From contig NZ_VOEJ01000004.1 in assembly GCF_007846085.1 (NCBI RefSeq), positions 62,001 to 126,000 of the forward strand: 64,000 nucleotides of DNA, written 5' to 3'. This document shows, in pieces, positions 36,732 through 45,688 of this stretch. The notes beneath the pieces are model-generated. The model worked only from the letters and a program-made list of their open reading frames with translations, did no database searches and had not been told where the DNA came from. This DNA comes from Mucilaginibacter pallidiroseus (GTDB lineage: Bacteria; Bacteroidota; Bacteroidia; Sphingobacteriales; Sphingobacteriaceae). The translations under genes and the position numbers were made by a program. The number at the start of each line of letters is the position of its first letter. The stretch's first letter is position 1.

Positions 36732-36742
36732 TAAGTTAATTT

Positions 36743-38170
36743 TTAATTTGTGTTTGCAACAACTTTCAAGCCAATTTGTGTGCCTACGGCAATTGTATAG
36801 TTAATTGCTGCCTGCCGCTCGTTCGGAATTTCGCCTTCAAGTATCGCTTCGCGTATTTTGTTCTTTATTATGCCCACTTCCCGGCCTTCTTTAATGCCGA
36901 AAAGCTGCATGATGTCTAATCCGGTAACAGGGGGTTGCCAGTTGCGTATCTGATCGCGTTCTTCAACGTCTTTAAGTTTTTGTTGTACCAGCTCAAAGTT
37001 TTGACGGTACTTTTTAACTTTGTATTCGTTTTTAGTAGTAACGTCTGCTTTACAGAGCATCATCAGGCCTTCAATATCATCGCCTGCCTCGAAAAGTAAA
37101 CGCCTCACGGCCGAGTCGGTCACGATAGACTGCGATAATACTATGGGCCTTAAATGCAGCTGCACCAGCTTTTGCACCAATTTCATTTTCTCGTTTAGGG
37201 GAAGTTTTAACTGTGCAAAGATCTTGGGTACCATGCGGGCGCCCTTATCCTCGTGTCCATGAAATGTCCAGCCATGGCCGGGCTCAAAACGTTTGGTGGG
37301 CGGCTTGGCTATATCATGCAATATAGCAGCCCAGCGCAACCAAAGGTCGTCTGTGTTTTCACAGATGTTATCAAGCACCTGCAGCGTATGGTAAAAGTTA
37401 TCCTTATGCCCTTTCCCGTTTACAATCTCAACTCCATATAATGCCGCCATTTGCGGAAAAATGATGTGGAGTAAACCCGTATCAAAAAGGTAGTTGAAAC
37501 CGATTGACGGTTTAGCCGATAAGATGATCTTGTTTAATTCATCGGTAATGCGTTCCTGCGACACGATTTTGATGCGTTGCAGGTTGCTTTTTATTGCCGC
37601 AATGGCTTCGTCATCTATCCGGAAGTTTAGCTGCGATGCAAACCTTATCGCGCGCATCATGCGCAAAGGGTCGTCGCTAAAGGTTTCAACCGGGTTTAGC
37701 GGTGTTTTAATCAGTTTATTTTCAAGATCGGCAATACCATTGAACGGGTTAACTAATTCGCCGTGGTTGGCGGCATGTAAGGTAATGGCTAATGCATTTA
37801 TGGTAAAGTCGCGGCGCTTTTGGTCGTCTTCCAGCGTGCCGTTTTCAACTATGGGTTTGCGCGAATCGCTTCGGTAGCTTTCCTTACGGGCGCCCACAAA
37901 TTCCACTTCAACATCCTGGTAGCGCAGCATAGCGGTGCCAAAATTTTTGTAAACCGCAACTTTAACACCAAGGTGCGCGCCTACGGCTTCGGCAAACTCA
38001 ATACCGTTACCTAAAACAACAATATCAATATCCTTTGAAGGTCTGTTTAAGAAAATGTCGCGCACATAGCCGCCAATAGCATAAGCCTGTACGTTTTGCG
38101 ATGCGGCAATTTTTGAGATAACAGAAAAGACCGGATGTTGCAGGTGTTGTTTCATAGGTAAAGGCTGCAA
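36743..38170 (-). CDS. cca: CCA tRNA nucleotidyltransferase, HD-domain type
   Basis: 475 residues from ATG at 38170 (or MKQHLQ at 38155). Adds or repairs the 3' CCA; needed here since the tRNA genes in the window do not encode it. Class II nucleotidyltransferase head (AIGGYVRDIFLNRPSKDIDIVV), RRDFTINALAI and DPLRMMRAIRFASQL, then an HD domain (ILHDIAKPPTK) as in Bacteroidota/Cca-PAP fusions. Length is usual for the HD-bearing form. The tsaC-like and GT9 genes are upstream on the same strand. Confidence 0.93.
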   Translation of the reverse strand: MQPLPMKQHLQHPVFSVISKIAASQNVQAYAIGGYVRDIFLNRPSKDIDIVVLGNGIEFAEAVGAHLGVKVAVYKNFGTAMLRYQDVEVEFVGARKESYRSDSRKPIVENGTLEDDQKRRDFTINALAITLHAANHGELVNPFNGIADLENKLIKTPLNPVETFSDDPLRMMRAIRFASQLNFRIDDEAIAAIKSNLQRIKIVSQERITDELNKIILSAKPSIGFNYLFDTGLLHIIFPQMAALYGVEIVNGKGHKDNFYHTLQVLDNICENTDDLWLRWAAILHDIAKPPTKRFEPGHGWTFHGHEDKGARMVPKIFAQLKLPLNEKMKLVQKLVQLHLRPIVLSQSIVTDSAVRRLLFEAGDDIEGLMMLCKADVTTKNEYKVKKYRQNFELVQQKLKDVEERDQIRNWQPPVTGLDIMQLFGIKEGREVGIIKNKIREAILEGEIPNERQAAINYTIAVGTQIGLKVVANTN

Positions 38171-38217
38171 GCAGGCTTCTTTATAACAGCAAAGAGGGCA
38201 AATTTACAATTATTAAA

Positions 38218-38784
38218 TTAACGGCGAATAAATTGAAAGCCGCCATTAGGTTCGATACGCATAATGGTTGAAGGTTTGCGTATCTCGGTGCTGTGCTGGT
38301 CAATGTCTACCACGTAATCTACCCCGTTAATAATATCATCACTCACCTGTGCAAAGTATTGCGGTGAAGGTTCGCCGCTGATGTTTGCTGATGTTGACAC
38401 AAGTGGTTTGCGGAGGCGCTGTATTAACTGCTGGCAAAAAGGGTGATTAGCAATGCGGATACCCACGCTGCCATCTTCGGCAATAAGGGCCGGGGAAACG
38501 TTCTTTGCGCCCGGCATTACCAGCGTAAGTGGGTTTTCGGCATATTCAATCAGATCGTACGCTACGTCAGGGATGTCCTGGATATAGCTTGGCAACTTAG
38601 CATCGGTATCAAGCAAAATAATCATGCTTTTGCTTTCCTCGCGCTGTTTTAAGGCAAATATCTTTTTTACGGCTTCGGTGTTTGTTGCATCGCAGCCAAT
38701 ACCCCAAATGGTATCGGTAGGGTAAAGAATGATCCCGCCATCCTGAACCACTTTAAGCGCTTTGTTTACTTCGTCTTTAAGCAT
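38218..38784 (-). CDS. L-threonylcarbamoyladenylate synthase (Sua5/YciO/YrdC family)
   Basis: 188 residues from ATG at 38784. YrdC-domain protein: GGIILYPTDTIWGIGCDATN, then KSMIILL, TLVMPG and SVGIRIANHPFCQQLI, and STSANISGEPSP. Makes the threonylcarbamoyl-AMP used for t6A37 in tRNA. It lacks the C-terminal Sua5 domain, so it is the short TsaC type. Its start overlaps the end of the GT9 gene by 8 bp. YciO, a paralogue of unclear role, cannot be excluded. Confidence 0.88.
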   Translation of the reverse strand: MLKDEVNKALKVVQDGGIILYPTDTIWGIGCDATNTEAVKKIFALKQREESKSMIILLDTDAKLPSYIQDIPDVAYDLIEYAENPLTLVMPGAKNVSPALIAEDGSVGIRIANHPFCQQLIQRLRKPLVSTSANISGEPSPQYFAQVSDDIINGVDYVVDIDQHSTEIRKPSTIMRIEPNGGFQFIRR

Positions 38785-39763
38785 TATTGATTTGCAAACT
38801 TAAGGCTTTTATTATTTTATTTTCATCTAAAAGCTGCATACACTTGGGTATACCATATAACCTGCATTTGTTGCGCACGCAAGGCTCGCAGTTTAATTGG
38901 CCGTAGCGTACTATTGCAAGATTATCTTTATTATAAGGAGCGGTATTAGCCTCGTTACCTGCACCAAACAGGGCAACAGTTGGTATGCCCAGGGCATTGG
39001 CCAGGTGGGCCGGCCCCGAATCTGTAGATAATACCGCCGTACTACCCGCCATTAACTCGGCTAATTCAGTAATGCTTGTTTTGCCGCTCAGGTTTTCAAT
39101 ACGACTGTTATTTAACCCGGCAAGCAGTTCGCCTACATAGGCCGCCTCCCTTGGTGAACCAACAACTGCAAACCTGTGATCAGTAAAATTATCAACGAGG
39201 TGGCTAACTATACTGCGGCCCTTATCAACCGGCATGCGGCGCGATGAAGCTTCGGAATTAAAGTTGATGACAATGGTTTTGTTGTTTGGTAACTTCCCGG
39301 CCGATGAAATCATGTTTACCCTACGATCGTGTACTTCCTTACCGGTAAAATGCTCAAGCAGGCAAATGTACTCATCAACACGGTGCAAATCCCTGGGCTT
39401 GCTGTAGGTATTGGTCATCAGGAAAAAGCCGCCCTCTTTGTTAAACCCCATGCGCTTTTTTGCGGAAGTGGCCCAGGCCAATACGTTCGACGACAGCGAG
39501 TGCGGCAGGTTGAAAAATATATCGTATTTGTTGGCGCGCAGGCTTCTGCCAAAGCGATATGCGCCCTGCAAGCCTTTATGTTCCTTTTTTGAGAAGAGAT
39601 AAGTTTGGTTGATGCCGGGTATCAGCGAGGCTATGCTGCCCAGTTCTTTTTTGATGATCACATCAATTTCGGCATCCGGATAAAGCTGCCTTACAGCGCC
39701 TATAAAGGCGGTGCTCATTACAACATCGCCCAGCCAGTTGGGTAGCCGGATCAATATTTTCAT
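38777..39763 (-). CDS. Glycosyltransferase family 9 (heptosyltransferase-like)
   Basis: 328 residues from ATG at 39763. GT9 layout: N-terminal KILIRLPNWLGDVVMSTAFIGAVRQLYPDAEIDV (split: RLPNWLGDVV, then MSTAFIGAVRQLYP), the C-terminal donor site STDSGPAHLANALGIPTVALFGA, and a Cys-rich CEPCVRNKCRLYGIPKCMQ that is common in WaaF-like members. Probably adds heptose or a related sugar to LPS core; the substrate is inferred from family. Its 3' end overlaps the tsaC-like gene by 8 bp, so they are co-transcribed. Confidence 0.88.
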   Translation of the reverse strand: MKILIRLPNWLGDVVMSTAFIGAVRQLYPDAEIDVIIKKELGSIASLIPGINQTYLFSKKEHKGLQGAYRFGRSLRANKYDIFFNLPHSLSSNVLAWATSAKKRMGFNKEGGFFLMTNTYSKPRDLHRVDEYICLLEHFTGKEVHDRRVNMISSAGKLPNNKTIVINFNSEASSRRMPVDKGRSIVSHLVDNFTDHRFAVVGSPREAAYVGELLAGLNNSRIENLSGKTSITELAELMAGSTAVLSTDSGPAHLANALGIPTVALFGAGNEANTAPYNKDNLAIVRYGQLNCEPCVRNKCRLYGIPKCMQLLDENKIIKALSLQINNA

Positions 39764-39768
39764 ATTGA

Positions 39769-39868
39769 TAGATCTGAGAAATGGGACTTGGGATGTGAGA
39801 CCGAAGAAGCAGGGTTAGCGGGTGCGCAAAGCCTTATCTCAAATCTCACATCTAACATCTCAAATCTA
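39769..39868. repeat. Second copy of the TGAGAT-word inverted repeat
   Basis: TAGATCTGAGAA... (39769-39802) is partly complementary to 39835-39868 (TATCTCAAATCTCACATCTA...). The right arm is a run of (A)ATCTCA words. It is the same family as 24495-24590. It fills the whole 106-bp gap between dapD and the GT9 gene. Confidence 0.75.
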
Positions 39869-39869
39869 T

Positions 39870-40685
39870 TTACACTGCTACATTATTTTCCCTTAAAGCA
39901 TCGTTTAACGATGTCTTTTTGTCGGTGCTTTCTTTACGCTTGCCAATGATAAGGGCGCAGGGCACCTGGTATTCGCCGGCTGCAAATTTTTTGGTATATG
40001 AGCCTGGTATAACTACCGAGCGGGCAGGTACACGGCCTTTGTACTCAACAGGCTCGCTGCCGGTAACGTCAATTATTTTGGTTGATGCTGTTAGAACTAC
40101 GTTGGCACCCAAAACAGCTTCGCTTTCCACGTGTACGCCTTCAACAACAATAGCGCGCGAACCCAGGAAGCAATTGTCTTCGATGATAACCGGCGATGCT
40201 TGTACAGGCTCCAATACGCCGCCAATGCCTACGCCACCACTTAAGTGTACATGTTTACCTATTTGCGCGCATGAACCTACAGTAGCCCAGGTATCAACCA
40301 TAGTACCCTCGTCAACATAAGCACCAATATTAACATACGATGGCATCATAATAACGCCTTTGGCCAGGTAAGCGCCGTAGCGGGCAATACCATGAGGCAC
40401 TACACGTACGCCCAACTCTTTGTAGTTGGTTTTAAGCTTCATTTTGTCATGAAAAACAAAGGGGCCTGTTTTAATTTCTTCCATTGTACGGGTAGGGAAG
40501 TAAAGTATAACGGCTTTCTTTACCCAGTCGTTATTATGCCAGCGGCTGCCAATTTGCTCGGCAACGCGTATTTCGCCTTTATCAAGCCTGTCAATAACAG
40601 TTTCGATAGCGTTCGTGTATTCACTAAAGTTTAAAAGGTTCCTGTCTTCCCAGGCGTCTTCGATAAGTTTTTTAAGATTTATCAT
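39870..40685 (-). CDS. dapD: 2,3,4,5-tetrahydropyridine-2,6-dicarboxylate N-succinyltransferase
   Basis: 271 residues from ATG at 40685 (MINLKKLIEDAWEDRNLL); a TTG two codons earlier is less likely. Transfers succinate from succinyl-CoA in lysine and diaminopimelate synthesis for peptidoglycan. Left-handed beta-helix hexapeptide repeats (IGAYVDEGTMVDTWATVGSCAQIG in three pieces), then GGVLEPVQASPVIIEDNCFLGSRAIVVEGVHV. Normal length. Followed by the inverted repeat above. Confidence 0.95.
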   Translation of the reverse strand: MINLKKLIEDAWEDRNLLNFSEYTNAIETVIDRLDKGEIRVAEQIGSRWHNNDWVKKAVILYFPTRTMEEIKTGPFVFHDKMKLKTNYKELGVRVVPHGIARYGAYLAKGVIMMPSYVNIGAYVDEGTMVDTWATVGSCAQIGKHVHLSGGVGIGGVLEPVQASPVIIEDNCFLGSRAIVVEGVHVESEAVLGANVVLTASTKIIDVTGSEPVEYKGRVPARSVVIPGSYTKKFAAGEYQVPCALIIGKRKESTDKKTSLNDALRENNVAV

Positions 40686-40764
40686 CAGCAAGAATAAAAT
40701 TTTGTCAAATTAACGGAATTTTGGGGAGATTTGCCTTAACTGAAACATCAAGATTAACAATAAC

Positions 40765-41178
40765 ATGCCCGAGAAAGAGAAACTAAGGATTGACAAATAT
40801 TTGTGGGCCATACGTATTTTTAAAACCCGTACGCTGGCTGCCGAGGCCTGCAAGGCCGGTAGGGTAAAGCTTGATGGTAATAACACCAAGCCATCGCATG
40901 AGGTTAAGGTAGGCGAGCGTTACCAGATAGCCAAGGGGCCGGAGCGTAAGGTGATATTGGTATCGGGCCTGCTCGAGAACCGTGTGGATGCTAAAAAGGC
41001 TGTAGACTACTACGAAGATATTACCCCGGTTGAACAAACCACCACCTTTAAATCGATGTTTCATGCCCCGGTGTTAAAACGCGACCGTGGCACAGGCCGC
41101 CCTACCAAACGCGACCGACGCGAAACAGACGAATTGAAGGACACCTTTTTTGATAAGCCGGAAGAGGAGGAGCATTGA
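40765..41178 (+). CDS. S4-domain RNA-binding protein (Hsp15-like)
   Basis: 137 residues. S4 domain in residues 7-70: KLRIDKYLWAIRIFKTRTLAAEACKAGRVKLDGN (in two halves) with the conserved R-L-D-K and G-R-V. A basic, glutamate-rich tail follows (RDRGTGRPTKRDRRETDELKD). Hsp15-type proteins (HslR) bind free 50S subunits carrying nascent chains after heat shock; that role here is inferred. Confidence 0.9.
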   Translation: MPEKEKLRIDKYLWAIRIFKTRTLAAEACKAGRVKLDGNNTKPSHEVKVGERYQIAKGPERKVILVSGLLENRVDAKKAVDYYEDITPVEQTTTFKSMFHAPVLKRDRGTGRPTKRDRRETDELKDTFFDKPEEEEH

Positions 41179-41179
41179 T

Positions 41180-41411
41180 TTGTCATACTGAACGTAGTGA
41201 AGTATCTGATGATCGTTGGAAAGTTAGCAACACATCCTTAGTACCTCAGAATGACAAGGTGAGGGGAAAGGAACGGACTTTTGTCATGCTGAACGCAGTG
41301 AAGCATCTGATGGCCGATAGAAAAGTTCGCAAATAGATTCTTCGTACCTCAGAATGACAAGGTGGGGGAAAGAAAAGCCCTGGTCATGCTGAACGAAGCG
41401 AAGCATCTAGT
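41180..41411. repeat. Tandem MITE-like repeats, two complete copies and one partial
   Basis: Copy 1 is 41180-41257, copy 2 is 41281-41360 and the partial copy starts at 41382. Each full copy begins TTGTCATnCTGAACGnAGTG and ends CTCAGAATGACAA, so the ends are inverted (TTGTCAT-CTGA / TCAG-AATGACAA). The middle differs more than the ends. The third copy lacks its right end. The rest of the 368-bp gap is AT-rich with a -7 box at 41486. Confidence 0.88.
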
Positions 41412-41485
41412 AGCTATGCGGTAAGTGGCCTTTATTTTTAACCCCTTTACATCTGCTTAATATAATCGCAACAAACATTTATCGT

Positions 41486-41493
41486 TATTTTTG
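41486..41493 (+). promoter_or_regulatory. Promoter -7 box of the UDP-sugar dehydrogenase gene
   Basis: TATTTTTG matches TAnnTTTG exactly, 53 bp before the ATG at 41547. Confidence 0.6.
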
Positions 41494-41546
41494 CTTTTCA
41501 ATAATCGCTATGCCGCAAATGTTGTAATAGCGCATTCGCTGTCTGC

Positions 41547-42827
41547 ATGGAAAATACTTACCCCGCTTCAAAAATTGCCGTTATTGGTTTAGGATATGTT
41601 GGTTTGCCGCTGGCAATTGAGTTTGCCAAAAAATATCGTGTTGTTGGGTTCGATATCAATACCAAACGCGTACAGGAGCTTAGCGCTGGCAACGACGCCA
41701 CGCAGGAGGCTAACATTGATGATTTGCAGGCGGTATTAACTTCAACGCAGTTGAAGTTCGCAAGCAACCTCGACGAAATTTCGACTTGTAACATATACAT
41801 TGTTACCGTACCCACCCCGATAGACCAGTTTAAGGCCCCCGATCTGGAACCTTTATTGAAAGCTTCGGAAATGATTGGCTCGGTTTTAAAAAAGGGCGAT
41901 CTGGTTATTTATGAGTCTACCGTTTACCCTGGTTGTACCGAAGAAGATTGTATCCCCGTTTTAGAGCGGATATCAGGCCTAAAATTTAATCAGGACTTTT
42001 TTGCAGGATATTCTCCCGAGCGGATCAACCCCGGCGATAAGATCAATACCCTGGTTAAAATTAAAAAAGTAACCAGCGGCTCAACGGCAGATATTGCCGA
42101 TAGGGTAGATGATTTATACGCATCCATCATTACAGCAGGCACGCACAAGGCACCAAGCATTAAGGTTGCAGAGGCATCAAAGGCAATTGAGAATGCACAA
42201 CGTGACGTAAATATATCTTTTATCAATGAACTGGCGCTGATCTTCGATAGGATGGGCATTGATACCAATGACGTACTGGAGGCAGCAGCTACCAAGTGGA
42301 ATTTCTTAAAGTACAGGCCGGGTTTGGTAGGAGGCCACTGCATAGGTGTAGATCCATATTACCTGGCGCACAAAGCCGAGTCGTTGGGTTACCATCCGCA
42401 GGTTATTCTTTCGGGCAGGCGAGTGAACGACCAGATGGGCGAGTTTGTAGCATCAAAAGTTGTTAAACTACTCGTATCCAAAGGGCATGAGGTACAACAT
42501 ACCAACGCCCTGATATTGGGTATCACCTTTAAAGAAAATTGCCCCGATGTGCGCAACAGCAAGGTGGTTGATGTATACAACGAATTAAAAGCCTTTGGCC
42601 TTAACGTAGATGTGCATGACCCACATGCCGATTATGAAAAGGTTAAGCACGAGTATGGTATCGAAATTACAAAAACCATCAGCAAGCAATATGACGCCGT
42701 GATCCTTGCCGTTTGCCATACGGAGTTTGCAAAGCTCGATTACAGGAGCATCACGCGCAATGCCAATTCGGTTATTTATGATACTAAGGCCGTTTTAGAT
42801 CGCAGTATAGTTGACGGCAGGCTGTAG
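41547..42827 (+). CDS. UDP-N-acetylhexosamine dehydrogenase (VipA/TviB/WbpA family)
   Basis: 426 residues. NAD-dependent UDP-sugar 6-dehydrogenase. Rossmann GLGYVG at 14-19, VPTPID, YESTVYPGCTEE, FFAGYSPERINPGD, and the catalytic C265 in GGHCIGVDPYYLAHKAE. Closest to the Vi-antigen VipA/TviB group, which oxidises UDP-GlcNAc or UDP-GalNAc. Feeds capsule or O-antigen uronic acids. It precedes the Kdo genes on the same strand by 57 bp. Confidence 0.92.
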   Translation: MENTYPASKIAVIGLGYVGLPLAIEFAKKYRVVGFDINTKRVQELSAGNDATQEANIDDLQAVLTSTQLKFASNLDEISTCNIYIVTVPTPIDQFKAPDLEPLLKASEMIGSVLKKGDLVIYESTVYPGCTEEDCIPVLERISGLKFNQDFFAGYSPERINPGDKINTLVKIKKVTSGSTADIADRVDDLYASIITAGTHKAPSIKVAEASKAIENAQRDVNISFINELALIFDRMGIDTNDVLEAAATKWNFLKYRPGLVGGHCIGVDPYYLAHKAESLGYHPQVILSGRRVNDQMGEFVASKVVKLLVSKGHEVQHTNALILGITFKENCPDVRNSKVVDVYNELKAFGLNVDVHDPHADYEKVKHEYGIEITKTISKQYDAVILAVCHTEFAKLDYRSITRNANSVIYDTKAVLDRSIVDGRL

Positions 42828-42884
42828 AGCGTTTTACTTTTATTGAGTATTATTGCATAATTTTTTACAGGGCTTTTACAGCTG

Positions 42885-43820
42885 ATGATAGATATAGCGC
42901 AAAAAGTTTTTGATATTGAAATAGCCTCGCTGCAATATGTGGCCTCAATGATCGACGATCAATTCAGCCAGGCGGCCAATGCTATTTTATCCAGTACAGG
43001 CAGGCTGGTGGTTTGCGGAATGGGTAAATCAGGCCATGTGGGTCGCAAAATTTCGGCAACGTTTACCAGTACCGGTACCCCCAGCTTTTTTATGCACCCA
43101 GCCGAAGCATTTCATGGCGATTTGGGTATGATTGGCCCGCAGGATATTGTGCTGCTAATTTCTTACTCGGGCGAAACGGAAGAGATATTAAAGATTGTCC
43201 CCTTCCTTCAGTTTAATAAAAATAAATTCATAGCCATTACCGGAAAGCCAAATTCAACCCTCGCAAAAAACGCCGATTATACACTTAATGTATGTGTGAA
43301 GCAGGAGGCTTGCCCGTTGGAGCTGGCACCCACATCATCAACTACAGCCACCTTGGTTATGGGCGATGCGCTGGCGGTGGCACTGATGAAGCTGAGGGAT
43401 TTTAGCCCGGCAGAGTTTGCGCGCTTCCACCCGGGCGGTAGTCTTGGACGCAAGCTTTTAGTTAAGCTTCGCGATGTAATGCGCACAGACAATCTACCAT
43501 TTATAAACGCTGATGCCACATTTACACAACTGCTCATCCGCATGTCTGAAGGGAAGCTTGGAATGGTTATCGTTGGATCGGCAAGTGATGTTTTGGGCGT
43601 GATAACAGACGGCGATCTCCGACGCGGCCTGGTGAAGCATCCCGATTTGCATGCGTTACCTATTACCGAGATCATGACCACAAATCCGCTCATTGTAAGT
43701 GAAGATGAACATGTGTTTGATGCAGAGGAGCTCATGATTGAACGCAAGATAACCACGTTGCTTGTTGGCGATGCTGATGGTAAGCTAACGGGTATTTACC
43801 AGATATTTAACCAGTTGTAG
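42885..43820 (+). CDS. kdsD: Arabinose-5-phosphate isomerase (KdsD/KpsF/GutQ)
   Basis: 311 residues. N-terminal SIS sugar-isomerase domain (VCGMGKSGHVGRKISATFTSTGTPSFF, in two pieces; HPAEAFHGDLG; SYSGETEEILKIVP), then two CBS domains from about residue 205. Converts ribulose 5-phosphate to arabinose 5-phosphate, the first Kdo precursor. It is followed after 2 bp by kdsB and then kdsA, so the substrate assignment is well supported by context. Confidence 0.94.
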   Translation: MIDIAQKVFDIEIASLQYVASMIDDQFSQAANAILSSTGRLVVCGMGKSGHVGRKISATFTSTGTPSFFMHPAEAFHGDLGMIGPQDIVLLISYSGETEEILKIVPFLQFNKNKFIAITGKPNSTLAKNADYTLNVCVKQEACPLELAPTSSTTATLVMGDALAVALMKLRDFSPAEFARFHPGGSLGRKLLVKLRDVMRTDNLPFINADATFTQLLIRMSEGKLGMVIVGSASDVLGVITDGDLRRGLVKHPDLHALPITEIMTTNPLIVSEDEHVFDAEELMIERKITTLLVGDADGKLTGIYQIFNQL

Positions 43821-43822
43821 CC

Positions 43823-44563
43823 ATGAAAGCAATAATTGTTATCCCTGCAAGGTTAAAATCAACACGGTTGCCGCGTAAGGTACTTTTGGATTTGGGTGGC
43901 AAGCCCGTTATTCAGCGTGTTTATGAGGCTTGTCTGAAGTCTGAACTGCATCACGAAGTTTGGATAGCTGCCGATAGCGACGAGGTGTTTAACCTTTGCA
44001 GGCAGTTTACAAGCAATGTGGTCATGACAAGTGAAGACCATCCCAGCGGTACCGACCGTATTGCCGAAGTGGCTAAAGATATTGAATGCGATATTGTAAT
44101 CAATGTACAGGGTGATGAGCCATTTTTTGATGCAGCAATAGTAGATAAGCTGATCATGGCCCTGCAATACGATGAAGCCGTTATGGCCAGCGTTTGCGCC
44201 CCCGTACAAAACGTTGAGGAACTGCATAACCCCAACCTTGTAAAAGTTGTTACAGATGTAAATGGGTATGCCATTTATTTTTCACGCTTTGCTATTCCGT
44301 TTTTAAGGGATAGTGAGGTGGAGGATGTAAGCGTTTATAAAAAACACATGGGGGTTTATGCTTACAAAGCGGCCTTTTTAAATAGATATATAAAATTGCC
44401 GGTTTCGTTTTTAGAAGGCCAGGAAAAACTGGAGCAGCTAAGAGCGATAGAGAACGGATATAAAATTAAAATGATTGAAGTGGCAAGTATTGAGAAGGGG
44501 ATAGACACTCCCGAAGACCTTGAACTTGCCCTGAAAAAAATTGAAAGCAATGGCATTGTATAA
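43823..44563 (+). CDS. kdsB: 3-deoxy-manno-octulosonate cytidylyltransferase
   Basis: 246 residues. Activates Kdo with CTP to CMP-Kdo for lipid A. IIVIPARLKSTRLPRKVL, HPSGTDRIAEV, VNVQGDEPF and LEGQEKLEQLRAIENGYKI are all present. Its last 14 bases overlap the start of kdsA, so the two are translationally coupled. Confidence 0.96.
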   Translation: MKAIIVIPARLKSTRLPRKVLLDLGGKPVIQRVYEACLKSELHHEVWIAADSDEVFNLCRQFTSNVVMTSEDHPSGTDRIAEVAKDIECDIVINVQGDEPFFDAAIVDKLIMALQYDEAVMASVCAPVQNVEELHNPNLVKVVTDVNGYAIYFSRFAIPFLRDSEVEDVSVYKKHMGVYAYKAAFLNRYIKLPVSFLEGQEKLEQLRAIENGYKIKMIEVASIEKGIDTPEDLELALKKIESNGIV

Positions 44564-45329
44564 AGATATTACCGAGAAACCTTTTTTTATTGTTGGCCCC
44601 TGCGTTATGGAAAACCAGGAGCTACTTTACACAGTGGCTGAAAAAGTGGCCGAGATAGGCGCCAAATATCCGGTTACCGTGGTGTTCAAATCATCGTTTG
44701 ATAAAGCTAACCGTACATCGGTACATGCTTATCGCGGGCCAGGCTTAACTAAAGGTATGGAAATGCTTGCTAACGTGAAGGAGAAATTTGGCTTGCCGGT
44801 TACCACCGATATTCATGAACCTTTCCAGGCGGCGGCTTGCGCGGAGGTTGTTGATATTTTACAAATACCTGCGTTTTTGTGCCGCCAAACCGATTTGTTG
44901 GTTGCAGCGGCAGAGACAGGTAAAATTGTAAATGTTAAAAAAGCGCAGTTCCTATCTGGTCAGGATATGTTTTACCCGGCTCAAAAGGTTAAAGAGGCCG
45001 GTAACGGGCAGGTGATTTTAACCGAGCGTGGTAACTCATTCGGCTACAACAACCTGGTAGTTGACTTCAGGAACATTGCCGACATGAAAGAATTTGGTTA
45101 TCCCGTTTGTATGGATTGCACCCACTCGGTACAGCGCCCAGGCGGCGCAGGTGGCAAAACTGGTGGCGACCGTAAGTTTGTACCCGGAATGGCCCACGCT
45201 GCAAAAGCATTCGGTGTGAACGGTTACTTCATCGAAACCCATCCTGATCCGGACAACGCGTTAAGCGATGGCCCTAACATGCTTTACCTAAGCGATCTGG
45301 AAAACCTGATAAAATCGTTGATTAGCTAG
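44550..45329 (+). CDS. kdsA: 3-deoxy-8-phosphooctulonate synthase
   Basis: 259 residues from ATG at 44550 (MALYKDITEKPFFIVGPCVMEN); an upstream TTG is out-competed by this start. Condenses arabinose 5-phosphate with PEP to Kdo 8-phosphate. Conserved FKSSFDKANRTS, PVTTDIHEP, QIPAFLCRQTDLL, KKAQFL and MDCTHSVQRPGG. It completes kdsD-kdsB-kdsA here; the phosphatase kdsC is not seen in the window. Confidence 0.96.
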   Translation: MALYKDITEKPFFIVGPCVMENQELLYTVAEKVAEIGAKYPVTVVFKSSFDKANRTSVHAYRGPGLTKGMEMLANVKEKFGLPVTTDIHEPFQAAACAEVVDILQIPAFLCRQTDLLVAAAETGKIVNVKKAQFLSGQDMFYPAQKVKEAGNGQVILTERGNSFGYNNLVVDFRNIADMKEFGYPVCMDCTHSVQRPGGAGGKTGGDRKFVPGMAHAAKAFGVNGYFIETHPDPDNALSDGPNMLYLSDLENLIKSLIS

Positions 45330-45342
45330 AAGATTAAAAGCA

Positions 45343-45666
45343 TTGTTAAAGCTATTGCAAACGGTTACCCATTACAGCCTGCATTTTTTGGCGCCGGGTG
45401 CTATAGCGTATATATTTTTTCGCAAGGAGTGGAAAAAGGCGTGGCTTATCATGCTTGCTACCATGCTCGTGGATGCCGACCACCTGCTTGCCACCCCAAT
45501 CTTTGATCCTAACCGCTGCAGCATTGGCTTCCATCCGCTGCATTCATACTATGCTATCGGCGTTTATTTCGTGCTGCTATTCTTTCCAAAGACAAGGATA
45601 GTAGCTGTGGGTTTGCTTTTTCATATGCTAACAGATTGGCAGGATTGCCAATGGCGGTGGTTTTAA
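45343..45666 (+). CDS. Small membrane protein, DUF6122-like
   Basis: 107 residues from a TTG start 13 bp after kdsA. Three hydrophobic helices (about 15-27, 33-45, 70-85 and a fourth near 90) with HFLAPGAIAYIFF, LATMLVDADHLLA, GFHPLHSY and FHMLTDWQDC. The His/Asp pairs near helix ends resemble membrane metal-dependent hydrolases, and I believe it is the DUF6122 family. Function unknown. Close to kdsA, so perhaps co-transcribed, but not a known Kdo gene. Confidence 0.7.
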   Translation: MLKLLQTVTHYSLHFLAPGAIAYIFFRKEWKKAWLIMLATMLVDADHLLATPIFDPNRCSIGFHPLHSYYAIGVYFVLLFFPKTRIVAVGLLFHMLTDWQDCQWRWF

Positions 45667-45688
45667 TTCAAACGCTTTTATGTTTGCT

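Noticed and set aside
41180..41411. CRISPR array
   Set aside because: Repeats are 78-80 bp with inverted ends and diverged middles, only 2.5 copies, with no cas genes; it fits a MITE-like element.
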